Assembly: GCA_014155875.1 (NCBI GenBank)
Contig: JACEFZ010021420.1
Span: forward strand, 23,501 to 87,500
DNA length: 64,000 nt
Reading direction: 5' to 3'
DNA from: Cepaea nemoralis
Taxonomy: Eukaryota; Mollusca; Gastropoda; Stylommatophora; Helicidae
The notes below the pieces were generated by a model. The model searched no databases and had not been told where the DNA came from. It worked only from the letters and a program-made list of their open reading frames with translations. Both the position numbers and the translations under genes were made by a program. Positions 43,331 through 54,319 of the stretch are shown in pieces; within the stretch, counting starts at the first letter, position 1, and each line of letters starts with the position of its first letter.

Positions 43331-43580
43331 ACGCCTGTGGCTTAAGGGTTGGTGGTCGTAGTTTCCCAGTCACCCAAAACAACGGGTCGCGGGTTCGAAA
43401 TCAATCACAGGCGATCTGGAAGTAGATTGCTTTGCGTTGATTTCAAAGGTATGAGCATAAGGCGTTCAGAAAGAAATGACACACTATTAGAAGTAACATT
43501 GCCCAGTAAACCACGAATAGCCATTAAGTGTTGGGGTTGGTTGCAACGCCCTGTAAACGATGTGCAGCTAACGTGTTAAG
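43331..43580 (+). mobile_element. tRNA-like SINE fragment
   Basis: GGTTGGTGGTCG with a B-box-like CGGGTTCGAAATC at about 43390 suggests a tRNA-derived head. The rest is unique, and no TSD was found. Confidence 0.4.
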
Positions 43581-43609
43581 GATAACATCCTTAACACTAT
43601 CCTCGTCTA

Positions 43610-43905
43610 ACCGTGGAAATGAAAACAATATAAAATAACACAGAGTAATGCAACTTTACAGAACAGAATTACGAAAAATACAGGACGTTGTGGTGACTAG
43701 CCTTCATCAGCAAACAATTACATACACAAAACACAACATATAATCACGGAGATGACTCTATAGTGACTACTACATTATGGCATAAGAACGGGATGAGAAG
43801 AGTAAACAAAGATGAAAAAAATGAGAACAATGAAAAGATAAAGAAATTTGAAGGGAAAAAAAAGGGTTTGCTGCTTATCTCAGAATCCTAGGCTGTGATA
43901 CCTCT
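43610..43905 (-). repeat. Dispersed repeat copy (9.66/10.08 kb family)
   Basis: Same sequence order as 9655-9928. It carries an intact hammerhead-like half on the minus strand at 43710-43683 (CTGATGAAGGCTAGTC, then CACAACGTCC). It is about 33 kb away from the inverted pair. Confidence 0.8.
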
Positions 43906-44186
43906 TCTATCTGACGTTATTTCTGGTTTTCCGCTACTAACTTTAGTTTATTTCATCCCGAATAAATAGGCTAGCATGTTTCCTGTTCAAATATTGTATT
44001 CAACTGCCAGTAGCGAGTTACAGAGACAAGGACGTCAGCAAAGGGATAACATCGCTGAAGGTAGAGCTGACGACCAGGTAGCGGGTTTGTTTCCTACACG
44101 GGTTAGTTTAGACTTCGACGTTAACTTCATGTTCAGGAAGCAATGGCAAGCTACTGAACGTTAACGTAATCTATGAACACCCAGAT

Positions 44187-44890
44187 AACCCCGAAGTGCT
44201 CATCTATACAGATGGATCTGTTGTAAAGCAGCAGAGAAGTGCGTGGGCATTTACAACCCGTTCAGCGGGCCGAACCGTTCAAGAATCCAGTGGTGCCCAC
44301 TCTATGACCACGAGCAGCATGACGATGGAGGTGATGGCAGTTACACAGGCTTTCATATGGCTGGAATCACAGAATTATACCAACGTGTGTGTACTAAGTG
44401 ATTCAATGAGCATGATTCAGAAGGTCGAAGCTGGATCTGTACGTTGACAGTGGACTGAATCACTGCGGAAGTCTGTTGTCCGTAAAGTCACCTTCATCTT
44501 CGTCCCGGGACATGCGGGAGTCGAGGGAAATGAACGAGCTGACAAACTGGCGGGCTCTGCATCCCCTGTAGATGGCCAGCCCATGGATCGTGCCGATGTT
44601 ATTAACGTCCTTAAAGATTTGGCGAGAACAGAGGATTTTGACGTCAGTGATTCCACATCGCTGTCCAGGATGAAAGACCTGGGAGTAAGAATCGGCACAG
44701 CCAGACGCGAGAGGTACATCGGGAAAACAAAGTGCCTCGTCAACCAACACAGAACTGGCACTATTAGCCACCGGACGCTGATGCATATGCTGGGGGGAGG
44801 ATCTGAGCACCTATGGACATGTCCGGAGTGCAACGAAGATACCCCAACTGATAACTGATAACTGATAACTGATAACCTGATAACTGATGA
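44187..44890 (+). pseudogene. I-clade-type LINE RNase H domain and tail
   Basis: The 3' end of a non-LTR element with a cellular-type RNase H. Blocks are LIYTDGSVV (catalytic Asp), MEVMAVTQAFIWLE (Glu), VCVLSDSMSM (Asp) and FVPGHAGVEGNERADKLAG (His and Asp). A zinc-binding-like end follows (LWTCPECNED). One TGA at about 44448 interrupts; otherwise the frame is open for about 225 codons. It ends in a (TGATAAC)n tail at 44848-44885. A scrap of the SINE family lies just upstream at 44130-44175. Confidence 0.82.
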
Positions 44891-44979
44891 ACGTAAACTT
44901 GCCTATAAAATCAACCCGTTGTTGGGAGTTTTAGCAGTGTTCTGCAAAGGACGTAAAGTTATTTATTTAAGCAAAGCTC

Positions 44980-46521
44980 TTGAGTACAAAGCGAGCGAGC
45001 ACCCAAGACAAAAGTCTATTATGTTCACATAACCGTCTCACATTTCAATATGTCTTGTCTTCGACTGACAGCTGTACACGAGGCCACAGAACCTGTTACA
45101 GGAATCTAAATATAACTTGGGAAGAAAGAAAAGTCCCAGACAATTGGCAACACGCAGTAATAATACAAATATGGAAAAGGAAAGGCAATATGAGAGAGTG
45201 CGGAGACATAGAGAGGTATATCACTTCTGCGCCATATAGCGAAAATGTATGCAAAACTATTGGAACAAAGAGCTAGACCCTTAGTTGAACAACAGTTAAG
45301 CAAAGTACAATTTGGTTTTCGGAAAGGTAAAAGTTGCACTGATGCACTTTTCACACTTAGACAAATGTGGGAAAAAAAACCATCGAATATAGTAACCAGC
45401 AGAATAATGTGTTTGTAGATCAGGAAGAGGCTTTCGATAGAGTAGACAGATACAAATTATGGACCATCCTTGAAGACTATGTGTTACAAGAACAACTGCT
45501 AGAAAACATCATAGCTATGTACACTCTAGCCAAAGTGCAGTAAGAACACAAGAAGGTATATCAGATACTTGTGTGTTCACAGTCAATACAGGAATGAGAC
45601 AGGGATGTGTGCTTTCTCCTCTGCTATTTAATATCTACATAGACAGAATATCCAAAGAAGCAAGCCATGACAGAACACATTCAAAAAATTATGAACACTT
45701 TACTTCAGATGAAACAACAGATCCACATGCAATAAATAAATGAACTTCTATTTGCAGTCGACCAGTGCCTGCTTTATAGCAATAAGTACAGATTGCAAAA
45801 TCATATTAATAATATGAGTTTAACATGCAGCAGATACAATATAAGTATAAATATAGCCAAAACCGAAGTAATGCAAGCTAGCAGATCTCCTGGTCCACTA
45901 AGCTTACAGATAAATGGCACATCTCCGAAACAAGTTAAAGAATTCAAATATCTTGGAAGTATGATCACAGAAGCTGGCAGATTGGACGGAGAATCGAAAT
46001 CAGATGTCAAAAAGCAAGAGCACTTACATATCAACTATCATCCATACTGAAATATTCAAACATACCTATGTCCGCAAAATGCCAGATAATAAACGCCATA
46101 TTCACACCAACCCTATGCTACCGATCTCAAACTTGGACATTATCAAAATCACACGTACGCAAAATCAACACCTGCGAAATGAGATGCTTGGGGAGAGCTG
46201 GCAACTTAACAATCCGAGACCGAATAAGAAATGTTATTAACAGACAGACAGTGGGATCAACCCCTTGCGCCACACTTATCGAAAAACAGAAGATCAAATG
46301 GTGTGGCCATCTCGTTAGAATGTAACACCATCAACTACCAGCGCTGGCCCTACATCGAAGATTATCTTCGACGAGAGTAAGAGGACGTCCGAGATGAACA
46401 TGGATTGACGACACCAAAGACATTGTACAATCACACGGAATGACACTATCCAGTGCCATGCATCGGGCGCTGGAAGGTCAATTATTCCACCCCCCACGAC
46501 GCTTGACGGCAAAAGTGGAAA

Positions 46522-46580
<59 letters not shown>

Positions 46581-46620
46581 AATGATAATGGTGATGGTGA
46601 TGATGATGATGATGATGATA
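44980..46620 (+). mobile_element. RTE-like LINE, decayed, with (GAT)n tail
   Basis: Readable blocks in shifting frames are VPDNWQHAVIIQIWK (45.13 kb), QFGFRKGKSCTDALF (45.31 kb), a GMRQGCVLSPLLFNIYID-type block (45.59 kb), FKYLGSMITEAGR (45.94 kb) and PTLCYRSQTWTLSKS (46.11 kb). KIKWCGHLVRM (46.30 kb) and MTLSSAMHRALEG (46.44 kb) follow. It ends in GAT repeats at 46521-46618. Many stops and shifts. The catalytic FADD block is not cleanly visible. It belongs to the same 3'-end family as 14775-14930. Confidence 0.8.
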
Positions 46621-46790
46621 TTTTGGGAATTAATGCCCGAATATGTCTTCCTATCGACATAATTACAACCATGCAGTTATGGGAGACAACCTAGAAGTTC
46701 ATGTGATAGAGAAAATTGCTCATATTAGACATACAGTTATCTCTCTTGAGGACTGGGAAATGACTTTTTTATGTTGCATATCCCTTACAG

Positions 46791-47032
46791 GCCGGTCTCC
46801 CTGGCTGAGTGTTTAGCAGCTTTCCCCGTAACCCCGAATACTCTCGTGGTTGACGTGAGCGCACGAGAATTTGAAGGGGTTCGAGTCGCGCCAGTGACTT
46901 ACAAGTATAGAGCCGGTCGCTCAGAAAGTCGTGGCGTGCTGATGAATGTAATCTAGCCTAGGAATCAACATACAGCTGAAAGATGCTGGTGTTGACCGCA
47001 ATATCCTGAAACAGGATGGAAACGTGAAAAAA
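46791..47032 (+). mobile_element. SINE copy 4, inserted into an older SINE
   Basis: Direct repeats ATCCCTTACAG at 46780-46790 and 47033-47043. Body as copy 1 (B-box GGGGTTCGAGTC). The target is the 3' end of an inverted, older copy of the diverged subfamily that continues at 47044-47262. Confidence 0.9.
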
Positions 47033-47262
47033 ATCCCTTACAGGACGTTGCAGTCAACACCAGCATCTTTCAGCTGCTGTTGATGTGCTAGGCAAGATTA
47101 CGCTCTGTAGTTTGCCATTGCTTTCTGAGCGACAGGCTCACATACCCCCGCAAGTAACCAACGCGGCGCGATCCGCTACCGAAACTCACGCAACTGCGTT
47201 ACTCACGAGAATATACAGGATTTCATAGAAAGACGTTAAAACCTACGCCAGGGAGACCGACG
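47033..47262 (-). mobile_element. Older SINE copy, diverged subfamily, split by copy 4
   Basis: Reverse complement of the 22468-type sequence (CAGCTGAAAGATGCTG, TTGCCATTGCTTTCTGAG). Its 3' end TCCTGTAAGGGATAT is divided between 47033-47043 and 46780-46790. Confidence 0.85.
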
Positions 47263-47915
47263 GGGAATGACTAGCTTCGGAAATTCCCATTTACCACCCT
47301 GCCGACAGCTTCCCATATGAGCTACTCATGAGTCTGTTGGCATTTAAGTGTTCATGACTGGAGAAGTGGGTATAGGAAAGGACCATGGTATAGGGTGTAT
47401 TTTTAATAATTGTGGGGTTTTTGAAAATATTGCCGTTCCAAGTTTTGTATTTACCTTTTTTGTTGCATGTGTTCACAGAGGGTGAATACAAAACTAGGAA
47501 CGGCAATATTTTCAAAAACCCGACAGTCGTTACAAATACACCTTATATTTCTGTTTGTAGACTGACATGTTTAATTCAAAATGGTGTACCTGAAATTATG
47601 TCTAATCCCAGCCAGTATTTGCTGTGCCGAGTCCAGGTTTCTTCCTTATAAATATCTTCGCAGATGTGGAATTTCAGTTCCGGTATAGAGATCGGAATGA
47701 GAGCTTTGCAACACACTTTACACGGCGATGGTGCTTGGGTACTGTGTGGAGATTTATATTTTGATAAAATCATGTGACCCAGCAAACAACAGGTTAAAAT
47801 GTGTGTATTATTTGTTATCAGATGGTGTTCAAAGAGTCAGCAAGCTCATGGTTGCTAGATATGTGGTCTGAACATTTGCGGACTTTGGTTACTCCTGTTC
47901 TTTTAGTTGTATAAT
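47263..47915. other. Unassigned flank with a short inverted repeat
   Basis: 47420-47460 (GGGTTTTTGAAAATATTGCC) and 47500-47521 (GGCAATATTTTCAAAAACCC) form a hairpin with about 20-bp arms and a loop of about 65 bp. It could be a small palindromic MITE core. No gene. Confidence 0.5.
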
Positions 47916-47920
47916 GTCAC

Positions 47921-48510
47921 TGTCAACAACTCATGTGCCAGGCATCATCGGATTCTTCTCCCACACCATACAAGAAACTTGCAAGTCGTGTGCGAGGAAA
48001 ATACATGGTACATTTTATTGCCGTTGGCTCGTTACATTGATATGACAGTCGCTATTAAACCCACACACAAAGCCACAGAATTGCCTATCACTAGTTTTCC
48101 TAAAGCCTATGCTAATTCTCTATCTATTTGGTTACACAAAATTCCTATCGACTACTCTACGATGTGAACACTACAAGTCCCGTCTCCCGTCTGCCGATTC
48201 TCCTCGCGTGGTTACACACCACGCGGAGGGACCTTGAATCGTCCTTTGCCTTTTGCGTGTCAGGCCACTCGCCACGCTTACATTAGCTTCTCCTGTTGAG
48301 TGGCGTTCGTGGCTATCATGTAGGCGGGATGCTGTCGTGACCAGAGTGCTAACCCTCTGGTCAACGCCTCCGTGTCTCATGAGAGAACCAGTTACCCATC
48401 TCCCATTTCACCATCTCCCCTGCCCTTACCTCGGGGCACCGTATCACCTCTTGGTCTCCTCGAGGTTGACTGCTCTTCCCGGTGGAGGGGTTACGTTCCA
48501 GTCTTTGACA
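47921..48510 (-). repeat. 3' LTR of copy B
   Basis: 590 bp, near-identical to 56863-57453. The internal palindrome CGCGTGGTTACACACCACGCG at about 48207 is shared by both LTRs. Confidence 0.95.
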
Positions 48511-48514
48511 CACA

Positions 48515-48526
48515 CCCTCCCCTCCT
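48515..48526 (-). promoter_or_regulatory. Polypurine tract of copy B
   Basis: Minus strand AGGAGGGGAGGG, four bases before the 3' LTR start, in the expected place for plus-strand priming. Confidence 0.8.
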
Positions 48527-50744
48527 GCGTTGCGTCATCAACTTTCACTCACTGGTTGTGACGCAAGAGGTTTCTAAAAAATTAGTGTCTCTAATTTTTG
48601 TCAAAGACTGTAGATAACCTGGCTTTGGGCACTCTAATAGACTTCTACTGACTATTGTCACAATGTAGTAACACTTTACTTGGCTACTGGCAATCGCCAC
48701 AAACTTGTCTGGTTGGCGTGAGCCCTCTTCTCACATGCAATATTATATTTATTAGAGGTATGTCTGAACCGGACCGTTGTCTTATAAGACCTGCCCTCAC
48801 ATAGTAAATTAACTTACTACCCATACAAAGTTGACTTTCTTAGGGTCAACACATGAATTGCTTCATGTCCCCTATATAATATTTAACAACCATTACACAA
48901 GGTGTGTGCGACAGGCTTTACCTATTTCGCTTCCGCGTGTAAAGTTATATTTCACTGTTAAGTTAGTGTTTCGTTGTCTATTATGTCCCCTGACCCGAAG
49001 TTATCTCCCTTTGATCAATAAAATATGTATGTAATTTATGTGTTTGTTTTTCTGGTTGTTTGCGTGTTTGGATGTAATTAATATTCTAATCTAACTTCTA
49101 ACCTGTGTATCTAACTATCATGTGTATGTATGTTAGTTTTTAAGTGCCATAATTCGGTTACATGTGGCCACAAACAAGTGTATAACACTAATTCGTGACT
49201 ACGTTCCCTTATTATGAACCTTAAAATACTTAATGTAAGATCTAAACTAAACTACACACAGCACATTCACAACAGCACATTTTCATCAACGAAAACAAAC
49301 ATTTAACGCAGCCAACAATTAAAAGTCGCGATGAGCAGCAGAAAAAACTCGCTGACCAATATCACTCTCTCCTGTATCTTTCACATTCGCTCTCACTTTC
49401 ACACTTCTGTTACACGTCTTTCACCCTTAATCCTGTCACACATCTTTTATCCTTCCAATTATTTAAAAACCTTGGAGTGACACTGTACAAATTTGGCTCA
49501 GTTTGAGAAAGTTGAGCTCAATGACTGTGCGACAATCGCTGCACGAGTCATATATTTACATTATATTTACATGCAAGAGAAAGGGTTGATGGTTTGTACC
49601 CTTGGTCTTATCAACCACTGTGTTCTACTAAACTAAAACTCTAAATACTGACGTACTAATACTAATTCTATAAATATGTATTTAATGTGTTAACTACTTT
49701 ACTATATTTTGTAACATTAATGCTCAGATATGCTTTCATTAATCCTAATCTTTATCTATTCTAAGGGATGTAATCTAACTAATTAAATGAAATTGATGTG
49801 ATATGAGTTATGTATCTTTCTGAAGTGGGTAATGTGAAAACAAATTATGTACCTTTATAACAATGGGTAATGTGAAATATAACACAATTATACCTAATGT
49901 TTTTAACTGCAAAACAAGATATATGACTGATGTTCTTAATCTAAATGATGTAAATGCTGTATGTTCAATTATCTAATTTTTTTTATCCTATTACGATATA
50001 AAATGATGATAATAGTAAATGGTAATGTTTGCTAGATGGTATGGTTCATTAGGATGGAATGAACTGAACTGAAATGAAGCTAAGTGAAATGTAACAACCT
50101 AAATGGTACTATTCCTATCAAAACTTTAATCTAGTTTATAATTAACTATTATTACGTCTAAATTATTATTCTAATTTAATTTTAAGCTAAGTAAGTGGGT
50201 CAATTACTGAACTATCTAAACTATTAAAAAAAATGAAAACTATTATATTTCCTAATCTAACTCTAATTTATCACTATCTTAAAATGTTATCTTACATATC
50301 ACAATAAGTTTATATACATGGTATTCAGTTACCTCAGGTTAGTTGTTGCCTGAATGTTTGTACATTGGTTTTATAGGCATACTATATATACACAATTGGC
50401 CTGGGTATCTGAAATACATTGCACAGTCATACTTGAGTCCTATGGTTAGTGCACCTGTAGAGTTAGCTGGTGTCGTAGATCACTATTTTCGTGTCTGTAT
50501 TTATGTACTGTTCTGACACTGTTTTTCTGTGCTTAACACAACCGACTACACCGGAATGGAGCTTAGTAGGTAATGAGCTGTCCCAGTTCACACGGTGTTA
50601 ATTTGTCTTCAGAGCACAGTTTTTCTTTTGATGTCTACGGACACGTGGTAGTTCACTGTTCTTGGTACATGATTAAGCACATAATGTCGCTGTATATGTA
50701 ACATATTTCACATAGAATATTCTTATGTACTTATTTAATAACTA
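48527..50744 (-). other. 3' non-coding region of copy B
   Basis: 2.2 kb of AT-rich sequence between the RNase H stop and the PPT. No envelope or other ORF was recognised on either strand. Confidence 0.6.
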
Positions 50745-51613
50745 CTACTCTACACTTCTATGTGGAATTTCAGGTATTTCTACCTCAGATGGTCGACTAA
50801 GGGTATCAGCCAGAATGTTGTCCTTACCCTTGATATGTTCTATACTAAACGTATAGTTTTGGAGGATCAGCGACCACCTGTATATCCGGTCATTTCGATG
50901 CACACCACTCTGTATGACCGTGATCGGGGAGTTGTCGGTTCTGGACGATGAAGTGCACACCCGCCAGAAATCGATGGAGCTTTCTCACCGCATAGATGAC
51001 GCTTAGGGCTTCCAACTCTGATATGGAATATCTGGACTCGGCAGGTGTGATCTTACGGACTCACGTAGCAAATCGGATGGAAGATGCCCTCATAAAATTG
51101 GCCTAGTACTGCAGCGATGGAGATCCTGCTGGCATCTGTCCTAAGATAATAAACGAGCCTAGGATTAGGCAAGCGGAGGATTGGTACATTACTAAAAAGG
51201 ATTTTCAATTTTGACAATGCAGAAATTAATAATGCATCTTTGACATCTAATTTTACAGATGCTTTTAACACGTTGGAAAATACACTTGTAATTTCCGCTA
51301 AATTTGGTATAAATTTACTATAGTAGTTTACTAATCCCAAAAGGCTTCTGACCTGTTTCTTTGTGGTAGGCATGGTCAGATTCATAATTTTCGTAATAAT
51401 TCTATTGTCAGTCTTTAGTTGGCCTTGAGAAATGACATGACCCAAAAAATCAATTTCTTTTAGGCCTAATTCAACTTTGCTCGGTTTGACAGTGAGACCG
51501 AAGAGTCGCAACCTATCAAAGACATGTCTCAGTTTCAGTAAGTGTGTTGTCCAGTCATCAGTATGGACACATATATCATCTATATAGGTCACAGTATTCG
51601 TCACTCCATGCAA
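50745..51613 (-). pseudogene. RT palm end, thumb and RNase H of copy B
   Basis: 51613-51053 reads from before the catalytic YIDDICVH through LGLKEIDFLGHVIS and VRSLLGLVNYYSKFIP into RNase H (LRTDASRISIAAVLG). A broken stretch (50961-51052, where the Glu motif would be) leads into 50960-50745, with YRWSLILQNY and GKDNILADTLSRP, the gypsy RNase H end. At least two frameshifts. The catalytic YxDD remains. Confidence 0.85.
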
Positions 51614-53588
51614 GTAGATCTCTAGTTAAGCGTACGAAAGTGGCAGGAGCATTTCGAAGTCCGAAAGGAAGAAAACGCCACTCGTACAGTCCTAAAGGTG
51701 TTGAAAAAGCAGTAAGATGCATGGATTGAGTCTGCATAGGGACCTGCCAATATCCCTTAGTAAGATCTAGTTTTGAAAAGATTTTGGAAGTAGACATGTC
51801 AAGGATAAGATCTTCGCAGGAAGGAATTGGTTCTGCGTCGATCTTAGTGATGTTGTTGAGCTTTCGATAGTCTACACACAGACGAATTGTGGAATCTTTC
51901 TTCTTAACTAGGACGATTGGAAAAGAGTACTCAGATGTCGATTTTTGGATAATCCCACTAGCTTCTAGATTAAGAATTTCTTTATTCAGATTTTCCCTAT
52001 AGCTGAGTGGGATAGAGTACGGCCTGCATTTGATAGGTTTAGAGTCCGAAAGAAGAATGGAGTGTTCGATTCTGTCCGTCCTACCTGGGATGTCAGAAAA
52101 TATGTCTTTGTACTCAGTTACTAATTCCACTAATTGTCGTCGTTGACTGTCTGTTAGTCCCTGATCTATATGTATACTCTCCATTGTCGCAGTCTTGTCT
52201 ACAATGGGAACAGGCAGTTCCATTCCGTCGTCGTCTACCTGATTCAGTACGGTGGTGGTGCTCAGTGCGTATTCTGTTAACTCGCTAGGTGTATGGACAT
52301 TGTCGGATCTGCCAGTCTCGCTAACTAGTGTAGTTGCATTGTGTATGTCTGTCGTCTGATCACTAGGTGTGAGTGCACTGTGTTGGTCTGTCTCTACTTC
52401 TGTCTCTTGTCGTGAAAAGTAAGGTTTCAACATGTTGACATGGAATATCTTTAAGTGTCCGTTTATCGATATTTCATAGTCAACATCTGAAATTCTACGT
52501 ACCACCTTGAATGGCCCTTGCCATGAGGTCAATAATAAATTTCGTTTGTCTGGAAGTAACAAAAGTATGTCTTGATCTGGTTCAAGCTCAATTGTTCTTG
52601 CCCCTTTGTTTGCATATTGGCGGTAGATTTGACCCTTCCTCTCCAAAGCTGCCTTAGCTATAATACACGATTTCATGATTTTGTCTCGTGTTTCTGTCAC
52701 CATTTCATAAGGTGTTTTTGAGGTGGGAATTTGTATAGAATTAGTTATTACCTGATGGTAAATGGTTAGGGGCCCACGTGGGTTAGCCCCGTATACTAAT
52801 TCAAACGGTGAGAAACCCGTGCTTGAATGGGGAATCTCCCGATAGGCGAACAGCACTGTTGGTAACAGTGTATCCCAATCAGCTGGGTTTTCTGCTGTCA
52901 CCTTAGCCAGCATATGCTTCAGATCACCGTTAATTTTTTCTACTATTCCATTGCTGGCTGGATGGTATGCTGTAGTGAAATGTTGTTTAATCCCTAACAT
53001 TTTTGTAAGGGCTTGCGTTGCAGCCGATATGAATTGAGTTCCACGATCGGATAAAATGGTCCGTGGGAATCCGAATCGTGAGAACAGGTGTAGAAATACA
53101 TTGGCAACGTCTTTGGAGGTGATGTATTTCAAAGCTACTGCCTCAACCCACCTTGAACATAGGTCGACCATTGTTAATATGAAGCGATTTCCTTTGCTGG
53201 ACACCTGATTCAGGGGTCCAACAATATCTACCGCCACACTCTCAAATGGCCTAGAAGCCAGTGTAGAAGGTTGTACTTCAGCTGTAGGATGTTTACCCTT
53301 ACGTACTAATTGTTGACAGACATTACAAGAACGACAAAATAATTTTATATCATTGCAAAAACCTGGCCAATAGAAATGAGCCTGAATTCTGGCCCTGGTT
53401 TTGTCGTATGCAAGATGACCAGCAAACGGTGACTCATGTGCAATCTTTAGCACAGTAAGACGGTGTTGTTCAGGTAACACCGTTTGCTGAATCTCATGGT
53501 TACCAGTAGTATAATATCTAGTTAAAATGCCATTATTAAGTCTAAAGAACCATGATGCATTTTTGGTCACTTTGGCTCTTTCAATAAT
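51576..53588 (-). CDS. Integrase-RT polyprotein of copy B
   Basis: More than 660 residues open in one frame, entered from the protease frame by a possible -1 shift at 53588-53594. Counting from 53570, the integrase zinc site is H45, H52, C82, C85. The DD35E triad is complete: D115 (AVDIVGPL), D175 (ILSDRGTQF), E211 (NGIVEKING). The C-terminal SWQGPFKVVRR-type domain follows at about 345. A Thr/Ser/Asp-rich linker leads to RT with VLVKKKDSTIRLCVDYRKL, FSKLDLTKGYWQVP and LPFGLRNAPATF. The frame is lost just before YIDD. The GTG at 53570 is not a true start. Confidence 0.9.
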   Translation of the reverse strand: MIERAKVTKNASWFFRLNNGILTRYYTTGNHEIQQTVLPEQHRLTVLKIAHESPFAGHLAYDKTRARIQAHFYWPGFCNDIKLFCRSCNVCQQLVRKGKHPTAEVQPSTLASRPFESVAVDIVGPLNQVSSKGNRFILTMVDLCSRWVEAVALKYITSKDVANVFLHLFSRFGFPRTILSDRGTQFISAATQALTKMLGIKQHFTTAYHPASNGIVEKINGDLKHMLAKVTAENPADWDTLLPTVLFAYREIPHSSTGFSPFELVYGANPRGPLTIYHQVITNSIQIPTSKTPYEMVTETRDKIMKSCIIAKAALERKGQIYRQYANKGARTIELEPDQDILLLLPDKRNLLLTSWQGPFKVVRRISDVDYEISINGHLKIFHVNMLKPYFSRQETEVETDQHSALTPSDQTTDIHNATTLVSETGRSDNVHTPSELTEYALSTTTVLNQVDDDGMELPVPIVDKTATMESIHIDQGLTDSQRRQLVELVTEYKDIFSDIPGRTDRIEHSILLSDSKPIKCRPYSIPLSYRENLNKEILNLEASGIIQKSTSEYSFPIVLVKKKDSTIRLCVDYRKLNNITKIDAEPIPSCEDLILDMSTSKIFSKLDLTKGYWQVPMQTQSMHLTAFSTPLGLYEWRFLPFGLRNAPATFVRLTRDLLAWSDEYCDLYR

Positions 53589-54319
53589 TTTAAATATGGA
53601 GACACACTAGGATCAGCTTTCTGCTGTTCTATAAATTTCTGTCTGTTGGTATCATCTGTGCTAGTTGGAGAAAGCAACAGTAGTCTCTCATCTTGTAGTG
53701 TGTCTTGATGTTTCAAAGTGTCTGCTCTGGTTGTTGCATTAGCTGCATTTAATTTCTCCCATGCAACTATTTCATCACTAGTACAATGTTTCAGTTGGGG
53801 TAAGCAACCCAAAATTAAATCAGTACAAGGGTTGTCAAGTATTGCACAAGTAAAGGTACCCGAAAGAAAAGGTGTATTAATACGGGCTTTGGCCAAAGGG
53901 TAAATCTCAATGTTACCCGAAAAGGTTCGGCATTTGACAGTGTCACCTGTATAATCACCCGGACTCACCAGTTCCTTTCGAAGACCAATAAGGGTGCTGC
54001 CGCTGTCCAGCAAACATTGGCATGGTCTATCATTGACCATTGCATTGTGGAACACCAAATTGCCTCTGGAGGCTAATGCTGCATTCACACTCTCGGATGA
54101 GAATGGTACTGTATGTCCACATTCTAGTTTTCCGTCTGCATGAAATTGGTGACATCGTTCACAACTGTCAAAGCTTAACATATCGTTTACACAACACACA
54201 TCTTCAGCTTGGTTAACAGGTAAGTCATTTTCAACCTCACACTCATTCTCACTACCACTATCAGAAGATGTATCAATCAAATAGCATTGTTGGCTTTCAT
54301 ACGTTGGCGGCCAAGGCAC
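53567..54319 (-). CDS. Protease and flanks of copy B
   Basis: About 250 residues: an acidic N-terminal part with CERCHQFHADGKLECGH, then a retropepsin-like domain with LLDSGSTLIGLRKE (catalytic DSG), YTGDTVKCRTF and DLILGCLPQLKHC. Copy A has the same arrangement (DTGAS, KDYTGKKVNCRTF, GNIPQVKDC). It ends in a stop 19-21 nt past the slippery heptamer. Confidence 0.8.
   Translation of the reverse strand: MPWPPTYESQQCYLIDTSSDSGSENECEVENDLPVNQAEDVCCVNDMLSFDSCERCHQFHADGKLECGHTVPFSSESVNAALASRGNLVFHNAMVNDRPCQCLLDSGSTLIGLRKELVSPGDYTGDTVKCRTFSGNIEIYPLAKARINTPFLSGTFTCAILDNPCTDLILGCLPQLKHCTSDEIVAWEKLNAANATTRADTLKHQDTLQDERLLLLSPTSTDDTNRQKFIEQQKADPSVSPYLKLLKEPK
53588..53594 (-). promoter_or_regulatory. 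Candidate -1 frameshift site TTTAAAA (protease/integrase)
   Basis: In the protease frame the codons are TAT TTA AAA, so the heptamer is T TTA AAA in X XXY YYZ phase. A -1 slip reads ATT ATT GAA and continues without stop into the integrase. The protease stop TGA is at 53567-53569. A chance one-base mutation is the alternative. Confidence 0.5.

Noticed and set aside
46440..46694. Poly-Asp protein
   Set aside because: It is the C-terminus of a decayed LINE read through its (GAT)n tail.
48527..50744. Possible envelope gene in the 2.2-kb 3' region of copy B
   Set aside because: No ORF of useful length and no signal peptide or transmembrane pattern; treated as non-coding.
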